Below are positions 35,750-44,263 of a DNA stretch of 51,503 nt, one piece after another; position 1 is the stretch's first letter; every line of letters starts with the position of its first letter. The notes under the pieces are model-generated. The model was not told where the DNA came from. It searched no databases and saw only the letters and a program-made list of their open reading frames with translations. Made by a program: the position numbers and the translations under genes. This stretch comes from Muribaculaceae bacterium (GTDB taxonomy: Bacteria > Bacteroidota > Bacteroidia > Bacteroidales > Muribaculaceae). The stretch spans positions 1 through 51,503 of the forward strand of contig JAGATX010000020.1 of assembly GCA_017621055.1 (NCBI GenBank), in the 5' to 3' direction.

Positions 35750-35780
35750 CAAATATAATCACAATTCTCGAATTTGCAAA
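35750..35780 (-). promoter_or_regulatory. Promoter of the 2-oxoacid oxidoreductase operon
   Basis: On the minus strand TTTG at 35780-35777, 19 bases, TATATTTG at 35757-35750. Leader about 60 bases with the GC-rich repeat GGCGATGGCGCCCGTCGCC. Confidence 0.7.
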
Positions 35781-35824
35781 GTTTTTTTTCCAATGCCGGT
35801 GCTTTGGCGGCGAAAAAGCACAGG

Positions 35825-35857
35825 AACGGCCTGCGGCAACGGATGCCTCAGGCCGTT
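35825..35857 (-). terminator. Terminator-like hairpin after the GlsB-like gene
   Basis: A 9-bp stem AACGGCCTG/CAGGCCGTT (35825-35833 with 35849-35857) with a 15-base loop. The plus strand has a T-run directly after; on the minus strand the T-run comes about 8 bases later. It lies just downstream of the gene at 35887. Confidence 0.5.
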
Positions 35858-35886
35858 TTTCTGCAACCAGGAGTACTTGCTCAGCG

Positions 35887-36144
35887 CTATGCGCTTCGGT
35901 TGGTGGAGTGGCTTATAAGGCCCACTATCCATAAGAGCACCACAGCGCCCACTACCGATGTTATCAGGCTGCCTATGATGCTGGAGGTATGGATGCCCAG
36001 CAAACTGAACAACCATCCGCCCAGCACGCCGCCGATAATGCCTACCACGAGGTTCACGATCCATCCGAATCCACCCCCGCGCATCAGTTTGCCGGCGACA
36101 AAACCGGAAACTATGCCGATTAATATAAACCAGATGAAAGACAT
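35887..36144 (-). CDS. GlsB/YeaQ/YmgE family small membrane protein
   Basis: 85 aa, three hydrophobic segments with the glycine-rich motifs IGIVSGFVAGKLMRGGGFG and GIIGGVLGGWLFSLLG, the mark of this stress-linked (transglycosylase-associated) family. Location is the inner membrane; its molecular function is not known. Single-gene unit on the minus strand with a terminator-like hairpin after it. Confidence 0.9.
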   Translation of the reverse strand: MSFIWFILIGIVSGFVAGKLMRGGGFGWIVNLVVGIIGGVLGGWLFSLLGIHTSSIIGSLITSVVGAVVLLWIVGLISHSTNRSA

Positions 36145-36350
36145 AATACTAATAATTAATTAATTAACAAAATTCCGATGCGGATCTACGGCATCTTCCT
36201 TAGCAAACACGGCTGCCGGCGCCGAGGTTCGACCCATTGGCAGCGCTTTAACATTCTTTTTTATCAAAACGGCGCTGTGTTTGCCGAAATTCGGCCATTT
36301 TTGTGTAATTTCGCGCAAAACTGCATTTTATCACTTTTCTTACCCCAATT

Positions 36351-37133
36351 ATGAGGACACAGAAAGAGATTTTGGACACTGTGCTCAACTCCGGCGCGGC
36401 CAAAGCAGCCTTGACGCGGAGCCGGCGCGGTCTTGGCCGACTGGTTATACTGTCGATAATGGCCGGCGCATTCATAGCTCTCGGTGGCGCATTGTCGGTG
36501 ATTATAGGGTCGGGATTTCCTGGTGCTACGGCCGCTAATTCGGGACTGCAGCGTCTGGGCGCCGCGGTGGTGTTTCCCGTGGGTCTTGTTCTGGTAGTTT
36601 CTTTCGGCGCCGAGCTCTTCACCGGCAACAATGCCCTACTCATGCCGGGATGGCTGGGACGCCGATACGGTGTCGGGGCTGTGATTGCAAACTGGACTGT
36701 GGTGTGGGTCGGCAACTTCGCAGGGGCAATGCTTTTCACGGTGCTGCTCGGCAACGGTGCCGGTATTTTCGACGGCGCTCCATATGGCGAGGCTCTGTCG
36801 GCGATGGCAGAGCGTAAGTGCAGTCTCGATTTCATGACGTGCTTCCTGCGCGGTATCGGCGCCAACTGGTGCGTGTGTCTGGCAGTATGGCTGGCAATAG
36901 GTGCCAAAACATTTGGCGGCAAGGTGATTGCCTGTTTTCTGCCGGTTGCCGCTTTCGTGGCGTTGGGCTATGAGCACTGCGTGGCCAATATGTTCTTTAT
37001 TCCTGCCGGCATGCTCAGCGGCGCCGATGTCACGGCGGCCATGTTGGCAGCCAACCTCGCGGCATCGACAGCCGGCAATATCGTCGGCGGCGCACTCTTT
37101 GTGGGCACACTCACATACGGGATGCACCGTTGA
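36351..37133 (+). CDS. Formate/nitrite transporter (FNT) family channel
   Basis: 260 aa, about six membrane helices. Motifs: LGGALSVIIGSG, FGAELFTGNNALLMPGWLGRR (in part), VVWVGNFAGAMLF and GYEHCVANMFFIPAG, whose His is the central pore histidine of FocA/NirC. In the paired position before it, where FocA-type proteins usually have F-x-K-G-I, this one reads FLRGIGANW. It passes formate or nitrite (perhaps other small anions) across the inner membrane. A near-miss promoter (TAATTTCG at 36306-36313) lies 37 bases upstream. Convergent with the antiporter gene. Confidence 0.9.
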   Translation: MRTQKEILDTVLNSGAAKAALTRSRRGLGRLVILSIMAGAFIALGGALSVIIGSGFPGATAANSGLQRLGAAVVFPVGLVLVVSFGAELFTGNNALLMPGWLGRRYGVGAVIANWTVVWVGNFAGAMLFTVLLGNGAGIFDGAPYGEALSAMAERKCSLDFMTCFLRGIGANWCVCLAVWLAIGAKTFGGKVIACFLPVAAFVALGYEHCVANMFFIPAGMLSGADVTAAMLAANLAASTAGNIVGGALFVGTLTYGMHR

Positions 37134-37150
37134 GGCAACAGCCTCTGGTG

Positions 37151-38644
37151 TCAGCCGGCATCCCTGTCTTCCTTAATAATCAGAAGAATGTCGCCAGGAT
37201 GGAGCCGATGGGTTCCGTTGGGCACTATGTAACGGTCGCCACGTCGTATCATCATCACCAGTGAGCCGGGGGGCAGCTGCATGTCGCGCAGGGTGGCACC
37301 TCCGGCAAGGTCGTGCGCGCTCAGGCGCAAGGTGTGGAGCGAGGTGGGCAGTTCGTCGGCAAGTTCAACGCCAAAATCGTCGCTGTCGCACTCGCGGCTC
37401 TTTACGAGGCCGAGCCATCGCGCCACCGGTATCACCGTCGTACCCTGAACGAGCAGCGACAAGAGGGTGACGAAGAAAACGATGTTGAAAATCTGACCCG
37501 CACCTTCAATATCGGCGACCACAGGGTAAGTGGCAAAGATTATAGGCACGGCGCCGCGAAGGCCCACCCACGACACAAAGAGCCTGGAGCGAAATGAAAT
37601 GTGTCGGAGTGGAGCCAGCGAGATGAACACACTCAGCGGTCTGCCGGCACAGATGATGAAAATGCCGATGAGAAGCGACACGGGAGCTACCGACACCATT
37701 TCGTGCGGGTTGACAAGAAGGCCGAGCATGAGAAACACCACTATCTGTGCAAACCACGTCATGCCGTCGAGAAATTTCGATATACCGCGTCGGTTCGGAA
37801 GCCGTGAGTTGCCTAACACTATGCCGCACAGATAGACGGCCAGATAACCGTTGCCCGAGAGGGCTGTGGCAACGGCGAAAGTAAAGAACACGGTGCCTAT
37901 CATAAGTATCGATATCATCGATGTTGCCTGGGCAGTGTCCTCTTTCACACCTTTGCCGCTTCCCAGACGGCGATAGAAACTTATGAGCCACAAAGTTATT
38001 TTTCCCATAGCCAGCCCGGTAGCTATCCCGACGCCAAACTGGAGCAATAGTTCCATGGCGATAGCGCCGGCCGACAGGCTGCGTCCTGCGGTGAGCGCCT
38101 CGATAATAATTATGGTTAGCATATAGGCCATAGGGTCGTTGGAGCCGCTCTCCAGTTCGAGCATCGGACGGAGGTTGTGGCGCAATCCCACTTTCCGGCT
38201 CCCGAGAATGCCGAACACCGATGCCGAATCCGTCGATGACATGGTGGCGGCCAGCAGCAGCGATACCATAAAAGGGAAATGGATATTGGTCCACTTCATA
38301 CCGGAGAGCCACCATATGAATGCTCCCGTGAGGAAGGCCGTAAGGAGCACTCCGGCAGTGGATAGCACAAGGCCCGGCAATATAACGGGCCGTACTGCTG
38401 CAATCCTCGTGCCCAGACCGCCCGAAAATAGAATTATGCAGAGCGCGACCATACCGATAAACTGAGCGGTGTGCATGTCACTGAAGTGTATGCCCAGACC
38501 GTCGGTGCCGAAAAGCATGCCAACAATAAGGAATATCAATAGCAACGGCAACCCGAAGCGATAGCTCGTTTTGCCGATGAGGATTGCTGCTATGAGCAAC
38601 GTCGACCCTATCAAAAGGATATTTTCCGATGTCATCAGTTCCAT
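37151..38644 (-). CDS. Potassium/proton antiporter of the CPA1 type with TrkA-C domain
   Basis: 497 aa. Twelve to thirteen membrane segments. LLLAATMSSTDSASVFGILGSR and ELESGSNDPMAYMLTIIIIEAL (core ESGSNDPM) are the sodium- or potassium/proton exchange motifs, and SWVGLRGAVPIIFATYPVV is the conserved late helix. Residues about 415-497 form a cytoplasmic TrkA-C/RCK_C domain (LPPGSLVMMIRRGDRYIVPNG). It resembles CvrA/NhaP2 and probably adjusts potassium and pH. The start could be M1 (38644) or M4 (38635): the promoter lies so close that M1 would make a leaderless message. Confidence 0.9.
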   Translation of the reverse strand: MELMTSENILLIGSTLLIAAILIGKTSYRFGLPLLLIFLIVGMLFGTDGLGIHFSDMHTAQFIGMVALCIILFSGGLGTRIAAVRPVILPGLVLSTAGVLLTAFLTGAFIWWLSGMKWTNIHFPFMVSLLLAATMSSTDSASVFGILGSRKVGLRHNLRPMLELESGSNDPMAYMLTIIIIEALTAGRSLSAGAIAMELLLQFGVGIATGLAMGKITLWLISFYRRLGSGKGVKEDTAQATSMISILMIGTVFFTFAVATALSGNGYLAVYLCGIVLGNSRLPNRRGISKFLDGMTWFAQIVVFLMLGLLVNPHEMVSVAPVSLLIGIFIICAGRPLSVFISLAPLRHISFRSRLFVSWVGLRGAVPIIFATYPVVADIEGAGQIFNIVFFVTLLSLLVQGTTVIPVARWLGLVKSRECDSDDFGVELADELPTSLHTLRLSAHDLAGGATLRDMQLPPGSLVMMIRRGDRYIVPNGTHRLHPGDILLIIKEDRDAG

Positions 38645-38651
38645 ATGTCTG

Positions 38652-38682
38652 CAAAGATAGTCAAATACCTGTTAATTAGCAA
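38652..38682 (-). promoter_or_regulatory. Promoter of the antiporter gene
   Basis: On the minus strand TTG at 38682-38680, 20 bases, TATCTTTG at 38659-38652. The first ATG is at 38644, only 7 bases further, so transcription would begin at or within a base or two of it. Confidence 0.7.
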
Positions 38683-38724
38683 GCCTCGATTCAGAGTTCC
38701 CAGCGTGCGCCGAATACAAAAAAA

Positions 38725-38748
38725 GCAGCCCTGCCGGAGCGGGGCTGC
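38725..38748 (-). terminator. secDF terminator
   Basis: GCAGCCC at 38748-38742 (minus strand) pairs with GGGCTGC at 38731-38725 around a 10-base loop; seven T follow directly on the minus strand. Confidence 0.85.
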
Positions 38749-38773
38749 CTATAATGGATATAAACCGGTGTCG

Positions 38774-41677
38774 TCAGATTTTTGCGGCTTTCGCGGCTTT
38801 TGCGGCAGTGCTGTTGCGGCGGCTGTCGGTGAGGTAAGCCACAGGGCAGGCCACGTAGATGGTGGCGAGGGTACCGATGATCACGCCGAAGAGCATGGCG
38901 AAGACGAAGCTGCGGATACTGTCGCCACCGAGGATGAAGATGCACAGGAGCACCAGGATGGTGGAGAGCGACGTCATGATGGTACGGCTCAGAGTGGTGT
39001 TGATACTTGCGTTGATTGTATCGAAGAACGACTGTTTGGGATATAGGGCGGTGTTCTCGCGCACGCGGTCGAATACCACCACGGTATCGTTGATCTGATA
39101 ACCTATCACAGTCAGTATCGCCGCTATGAAGCTCTGGTCAATTTCCATGGCGAAGGGGAACACGCCGTAGAATATGCTGTAGAAGCCTATGATGGTGAAG
39201 GCGGTGAATGCCACGGCGGCAAGGGCGCCCACCGAGAAGGCTATGTTGCGGAAACGAAGCAGGATGTAGAGGAACATTGCCAGCAGGGCGATGCTCACGG
39301 CTATCACGGCGTCGCGCTTCATGTCGTCGGCAACGGAAGGTCCTACTTTCTGCGAGCTTACCAGACCGAAGTTCACGTTGCTGGTGGAGAATTCCTCGGG
39401 GGTAATTCCCTCGTGGAGGTAGGGCTGCAGAACATTGAAGAGCTTGCCGGTGATTTCGGCCTCGGTTTCGGGACCATCGTATTCGGCGGCAATCTTATAG
39501 TTGGTGCTTACGCGCACCTGATTGGAGCTCTCGATGGTTATTACGGAAGTGGAGGCACCGGGGAACTCGGCGGCGAGGGCGCTCTGCAGTTCTTCGGTGT
39601 TTACAGGCTGCTCGAAGCGCACGATATAGTTGCGGCCACCCGAGAAGTCGATACCCTGGTTGAGGTGCTTGGTGCACAGCGACACTATCATCACAGCCAC
39701 GATGGCGGCGCCGACGATGAAGGCGATCTTGCGCTGCCCCAGGAAGTTGGCGTGGGGGTTGACAAACATCTTGCGGCCCAGGGCGGTGGTGAACGTCAGG
39801 TTATTGAAGGCTTTGCTTTTGGCGAACCAGCGGAAGAACAGACGGCTGAGGTATACTGCCGTGAAGAACGAGCAGATAAGGCCGATGATGAGCGTGGTGG
39901 CGAAGCCCTTGATGGGGCCGGTGCCGAACAGGAGCAGGATCACACCGGTGATGATTGATGTGAGGTTGGAGTCGAAGATTGCCGAGAAGGCGTTGCTGTA
40001 ACCGTCGGCCAGGGCGTTGCGCACGTTCTTGCCGGCGCGAAGCTCCTCTTTGGTGCGCTCGAAGATGAGCACGTTGGCGTCGACGGCCATGCCGAGCGAG
40101 AGCACGATACCGGCGATACCGCTCATGGTGAGCACGGCCTGGAACGAGGCGAGGATGCCGATGGTGAAGAACAGGTTGAAGATAAGACACAGGTTGGCTA
40201 TCAGACCGGGCACGAAACCGTAGAAGCCAATCATGAATATCATCAGCAGGACCAGGGCGACAACGAAACTGATGAAGCCGGCCTTGATGGCTGCCTTACC
40301 GAGCGAGGGGCCGACCACCATGTCGGAGATGATGGTAACTTTTGCGTCCATCTTGCCGCTCTTGAGCACGTTGGCAAGGTCGCGGGCTTCCTCGATGGTG
40401 AAGTCGCCGGTGATGGAGCTCTGGCCTCCTTCGATTTTATCGCTGACGTTGGGAGCGGAGTATACCATTCCGTCGAGGACGATGGCAACCTGACGGTGTA
40501 TGTTCTGCTGGGTGATGCGTGCCCAGTTGCGGGCGCCTTCCGAGTTCATGCGCATGCTCACTTCGTTGCCGCGCATGGGGTCGTAGTTGGAGGTGGCGTC
40601 GCTCACGGCGTTACCGTCGAGCACGGGGTGGCCGCCGGTGGCGCGCAGAGAGTACAGGGCATAGCCGAAGTTCGTCTCGGCGCCGTTGGCATCGGTCTGC
40701 ACGGTGGGTTTCACGGCCCAGCTCAGCACCAGGTCGGCGGGGAGGATCTGAGCGGCCTTGGCCTTGTCGACTTCGGCGGAGATCAGGCTCATGGTGCGTC
40801 CGTCGGGAGCGAAGCCCACGGTGGCGCCGTAGCCGGGATTGCTCAGCAGGGCCATCAGTGCCTGGGCGCCGAGGGTGGTGTCGGCGGCGGCGAAGTTGGC
40901 GAGACGCTGGCGCACGGGTGCGAATTCCTCGGCGGTATATGTTTCATAGAACTCGAGGTTGGCGGAGCGCTGCAGCAGCTGGCGCACGCGCTCGTGGTCC
41001 TTCACGCCGGGGAGCTCAAGGAGTATCTGTCCGTCTTTGCCCTGAAGTACCTGAATGTTGGGCGATACGACGCCGAACTGGTCGATACGGTTGCGGAGCA
41101 CGCTGTTGGCCGTATTGCTCACACGGTCCTTGACCTGGTTCTTGAGGGTGGATTTCACCGATGCATCGCTGGAATTGGCGGAAACAACGCCCTGGAATAC
41201 CACGGCGAAGTCGGCCTGCGGGCGTGCCTGACGGTAGTTATCGACAAAGGTGCTTACAAAATCATCGGAGGCGCCCGATGCCACTCTCTGCTGGGCGGCG
41301 GCAAGAGCGCTTTCGAACACGCTGTCGGTAGCGCCCGATTTCATGGAGCGGAGCATATCGGGAACGTCGATCTGCAGGATGACGTTCATACCGCCCTTGA
41401 GGTCGAGGCCGAGACCCACGCCCCATTTGCGCACATCGTTGAGGGTGTAATAGCCCATGTAGACTTTCTCTTCCGCATGGGTGTCCATAAATTGTTTGTA
41501 GGCCTGATTGTAGGCGTCGTCGTCATTGTCGGGTGCCTGCTCCCTGGCGTACTGCTCGGCCTGGCTCTCATAGTTGCTGCTCACATAGGTGAACGAGAGA
41601 TAGAACAAGCATATCAACACCAAGAAAACGGCAATTACGCCTGCGACGATGCTGCCTAATTTTCCTTTGCTTTGCAT
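38774..41677 (-). CDS. secDF: SecDF fusion protein translocase subunit
   Basis: 967 aa: SecD (about 1-615) and SecF (about 640-967) in one chain, the usual form in Bacteroidota. The N-terminal helix IVAGVIAVFLVLICLFYLSF, the P1 domain with LGLDLKGGMNVILQID, TM4-5 with GIAGIVLSLGMAVDANVLIFERTKEEL (core GMAVDANVLIFER) and the SecF equivalent YQINDTVVVFDRVREN are visible. These Asp/Arg residues couple proton flow to pre-protein release at the periplasmic side of SecYEG. Single-gene unit with a -7 box about 55 bases upstream and a terminator downstream. Confidence 0.97.
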   Translation of the reverse strand: MQSKGKLGSIVAGVIAVFLVLICLFYLSFTYVSSNYESQAEQYAREQAPDNDDDAYNQAYKQFMDTHAEEKVYMGYYTLNDVRKWGVGLGLDLKGGMNVILQIDVPDMLRSMKSGATDSVFESALAAAQQRVASGASDDFVSTFVDNYRQARPQADFAVVFQGVVSANSSDASVKSTLKNQVKDRVSNTANSVLRNRIDQFGVVSPNIQVLQGKDGQILLELPGVKDHERVRQLLQRSANLEFYETYTAEEFAPVRQRLANFAAADTTLGAQALMALLSNPGYGATVGFAPDGRTMSLISAEVDKAKAAQILPADLVLSWAVKPTVQTDANGAETNFGYALYSLRATGGHPVLDGNAVSDATSNYDPMRGNEVSMRMNSEGARNWARITQQNIHRQVAIVLDGMVYSAPNVSDKIEGGQSSITGDFTIEEARDLANVLKSGKMDAKVTIISDMVVGPSLGKAAIKAGFISFVVALVLLMIFMIGFYGFVPGLIANLCLIFNLFFTIGILASFQAVLTMSGIAGIVLSLGMAVDANVLIFERTKEELRAGKNVRNALADGYSNAFSAIFDSNLTSIITGVILLLFGTGPIKGFATTLIIGLICSFFTAVYLSRLFFRWFAKSKAFNNLTFTTALGRKMFVNPHANFLGQRKIAFIVGAAIVAVMIVSLCTKHLNQGIDFSGGRNYIVRFEQPVNTEELQSALAAEFPGASTSVITIESSNQVRVSTNYKIAAEYDGPETEAEITGKLFNVLQPYLHEGITPEEFSTSNVNFGLVSSQKVGPSVADDMKRDAVIAVSIALLAMFLYILLRFRNIAFSVGALAAVAFTAFTIIGFYSIFYGVFPFAMEIDQSFIAAILTVIGYQINDTVVVFDRVRENTALYPKQSFFDTINASINTTLSRTIMTSLSTILVLLCIFILGGDSIRSFVFAMLFGVIIGTLATIYVACPVAYLTDSRRNSTAAKAAKAAKI

Positions 41678-41732
41678 GTAGTAATTATGGTTTAATTATT
41701 AATATTTTCGTTGACGGGTTGATTTCAGCTCG

Positions 41733-41740
41733 CAAATATA
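41733..41740 (-). promoter_or_regulatory. -7 element of secDF
   Basis: TATATTTG on the minus strand. A TTG at 41761-41759 gives 18 bases of spacing, slightly short. Confidence 0.5.
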
Positions 41741-41790
41741 GTGAAAATTTTGCAATTACAAGGTATTTGTGCTTTCTTTTTCGAAGAAAG

Positions 41791-41807
41791 AGGGCCGAAA
41801 CGGCCTT
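41791..41807 (-). terminator. Terminator-like hairpin after the WYL regulator
   Basis: GGCCG/CGGCC with a 3-base loop (41793-41805), extended by A-T and G-T pairs, followed on the minus strand by CTCTTTCTTCG; a second small hairpin CTTTCTT/AAGAAAG (41772-41790) comes next. Weak T-tract. Confidence 0.4.
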
Positions 41808-41830
41808 AAAAGAGCCGCCGCCACCCCAAT

Positions 41831-41880
41831 CATGCATCATGCATTGTGCATTTTCAATTCTCAATTCTCAATTTTCAATT
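41831..41880. repeat. Low-complexity repeat at the 3' end of the WYL gene
   Basis: CATGCAT-type units (41831-41850) run into 7-base units of TCAATTY (41851-41880). The WYL stop codon (41875-41877) is inside the repeat. It resembles the AATTTTCAATT spacer at 7558-7662. Confidence 0.7.
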
Positions 41881-42774
41881 CCCATACGCTTCGAGCGCCT
41901 TCTCGAGGCGGTCGCGCACCATGGCGCGCAGTTCACGGGGTTCGAGCACCTCTATGGCGGGTCCGTGGGAGAGCAGTTCCTCCACGAGGTCATCGCTCAG
42001 ACGCAGACGATAGCTGAATATGGAGTAATCGTCGTGCACCACCTCGCTCTGGCTGTGGTGGAGGGGGAGCGCCCGCAGGTACTTGGCCTGACGGGCATCG
42101 GCGCGTATCTTCACGTCGCGTACTTCGCCGTGAGTGACCACGATGCCGAATGAATGGCGGAAGTACTCCTCGGGGTCGAAATCGGCGTCGTCGTCGAAGG
42201 TCTCGGGCAACGTCGACAGTCGGCTTATGCGGTCCAGAGCATAGGTCTTTACACGTCCGGAGGCCATTTCGAGGCCGGCAACATACCAACGCTGGCGGAA
42301 AATCTTCACCAGATACGGTCTTAGCACCACATCGCGCGTGGGTGTGCTCCGCGTATAGGGGTTATAGTCGAAGCGCACGGGGTGTCGCGCCTTGAGGGCA
42401 TCCACCACGTCGGCAAGGTGCGGGCGTGCCGACGGCACATCTTCCAGAAATATGCGGTCGGCCACGGCGCGCGATCCCGAGAGCATGTCGTTGAGTGCCG
42501 CAGTGTTGAACAGCCAGTTGGCCAGGCCTTCACCGTGCGGGTCGGTACCCTCGTCGATATAATATTCATATGTCGAGAGGTCGCACTTTATCTCTATGTT
42601 GAAGAGCTCGGCCACGGCGTTGCGGTAGTCGTAGAATGTGCGCCGCGGCATGCCCTCGCCTTGCGAGAAGGGCGACATGCGCCACAGCCTGTCCAGTTCC
42701 TTGCGCGATATCCGGCCATAGCGCCGGATGGTGTCCACAAGCCATATGTACTTGTTGAGCAGCCCGCTACTCAT
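41875..42774 (-). CDS. WYL-domain transcriptional regulator
   Basis: 299 aa. An N-terminal HTH (about 8-55: GRISRKELDRLW and RRTFYDYRNAVAELFNIEI) is followed by a WYL domain (about 125-225) with HPVRFDYNPY, the W-Y containing RQRWYVAGLE and ALDRISRLS, and a WCX C-terminal part. WYL proteins sense nucleic-acid or other ligands and act as repressors or activators. It is the third gene of an operon with NamZ and a sodium symporter and overlaps the symporter by 8 bases, so it likely controls that operon; its ligand is unknown. Confidence 0.9.
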   Translation of the reverse strand: MSSGLLNKYIWLVDTIRRYGRISRKELDRLWRMSPFSQGEGMPRRTFYDYRNAVAELFNIEIKCDLSTYEYYIDEGTDPHGEGLANWLFNTAALNDMLSGSRAVADRIFLEDVPSARPHLADVVDALKARHPVRFDYNPYTRSTPTRDVVLRPYLVKIFRQRWYVAGLEMASGRVKTYALDRISRLSTLPETFDDDADFDPEEYFRHSFGIVVTHGEVRDVKIRADARQAKYLRALPLHHSQSEVVHDDYSIFSYRLRLSDDLVEELLSHGPAIEVLEPRELRAMVRDRLEKALEAYGN

Positions 42775-44263
42775 GAGGTGCGTCGGCTTGTGTGAGTGCT
42801 GTGCGGGCCGGCGCGCCTATCGACAGGCAGAAAAGACCGACCATGGTGTAGAGCGCGTTCATTATCAGCAGCTCGAAGCCCGTTTCGTAGCCGAACCAGC
42901 GGTGGAGGGCATACTGTGTGCACCAGCTCAGTGCCGGCGCTGCCACGCACACCAAGGGCACCCAGCGGTCGTGCACGGGGCGCTTGAAGAACATACCGTA
43001 GACAAACAGACCCAGAATCGGCCCGTAGGTGTAGCTTGCCAATGTATATACCGCCGATATGGCGTCCTGATTGCTGAGATAGTAGAAGGCTATGATTACC
43101 AGACCCATCAGCGCCGACATGCCCATGTGCACGGCCTTGCGGGTGCGGGTGAGCCGGGCCTCGTCGCCGCTGCGGTGGGCACCTAAGATATCGACGGTGA
43201 ACGATGTGGTGAGCGACGTCAGCGCGGACCCCGCCGCAGAGTAAGCGGCGGCTATCAGGCCCAGAACGAAGAGAATGAGTACAACCACCGGTATGTCGGG
43301 ATGCGCGGCAACCATGCCGAAAATATCGTCGGTCTTCTCGGGGAGTGCCTCGCCCTTGCTCTGCAGGAAGATGAGCAGCAGGGTGCCGAGCATCAGGAAG
43401 AGGGCGATAACGAAGAACTGTACTATTCCGCTGACTATCATGTTTTTCTGGCTCTGGCCGGTGTCGCGGCAGGCAAGGTTGCGCTGCATCATGTCCTGAT
43501 CCAGGCCGTTGGTGGCTATGGCCATGAACACTCCGGCGAGGAACTGTTTCCAGAAATAGGTGCTCTCCTTGGGGTTGTCGAAGAAGAACATGCGGGTGCC
43601 GGGATGGTCGGCTATTGCCGAGGTCATCTCGCCGAAACTGAAGCCCAGGTTGGTGGCCACGAAGTAAATACACAGCACAACCGACATTATCAGGCAGAAA
43701 CTCTTGAGGGTGTCGGTCCATATCAGGGTCTTGACGCCGCCCTGAACGGTGTAGAGCCATATCAGCGCTATGGTGACTATGACATTGAAAATGAATGGTA
43801 TATGCAATGGCGAGAACACCAGCAGCTGAAGCACGGCACACACAACGAAGAAACGCACGGCGGCGCCGAGCATCTTGCTGACAAAGAAAAACCATGCGCC
43901 GGCGCGGTAGGTATTGCGCCCGAAGCGTTCTTCCAGATAGCCGTAGATAGAGATGAGATTGCGGCGGTAGAACATCGGCACGAGCAGGAAGGCTATCACG
44001 AAGTAACCCACGATGAAGCCGAGCACCATCTGCAGGTATGCGTAGCCCTTGGTGGCCACCATGCCCGGCACGGAGATGAATGTAACGCCCGATATTGCGG
44101 CGCCTATCATGGCGAAAGCCACAATGGGCCAGGGTGTCTGGCGCTTGCCGGTGAAGAATGTGCTGTTGTCGGAGCCGCGCGAGGCGAACCACGATATTGC
44201 CATCAGAAGCCCGAAATAGGCGATGATGGTGATGATTACTATAACAGGTTGCGACATTGTCAT
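42767..44263 (-). CDS. Sodium:solute symporter (SSS) family transporter
   Basis: 498 aa, about 13 membrane segments. FAMIGAAISGVTFISVPGMV and the later SAAGSALTSLTTSFTVDIL carry the Na2-type sodium-binding Ser/Thr pattern of SSS proteins. The first ATG (44263) is chosen because it forms an ATGA overlap with the NamZ stop. Co-translation with an exo-N-acetylmuramidase suggests it imports MurNAc or a MurNAc-containing product with sodium. SSS members also carry sialic acid, sugars and amino acids, so the substrate is an inference. Confidence 0.9.
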   Translation of the reverse strand: MTMSQPVIVIITIIAYFGLLMAISWFASRGSDNSTFFTGKRQTPWPIVAFAMIGAAISGVTFISVPGMVATKGYAYLQMVLGFIVGYFVIAFLLVPMFYRRNLISIYGYLEERFGRNTYRAGAWFFFVSKMLGAAVRFFVVCAVLQLLVFSPLHIPFIFNVIVTIALIWLYTVQGGVKTLIWTDTLKSFCLIMSVVLCIYFVATNLGFSFGEMTSAIADHPGTRMFFFDNPKESTYFWKQFLAGVFMAIATNGLDQDMMQRNLACRDTGQSQKNMIVSGIVQFFVIALFLMLGTLLLIFLQSKGEALPEKTDDIFGMVAAHPDIPVVVLILFVLGLIAAAYSAAGSALTSLTTSFTVDILGAHRSGDEARLTRTRKAVHMGMSALMGLVIIAFYYLSNQDAISAVYTLASYTYGPILGLFVYGMFFKRPVHDRWVPLVCVAAPALSWCTQYALHRWFGYETGFELLIMNALYTMVGLFCLSIGAPARTALTQADAPHE

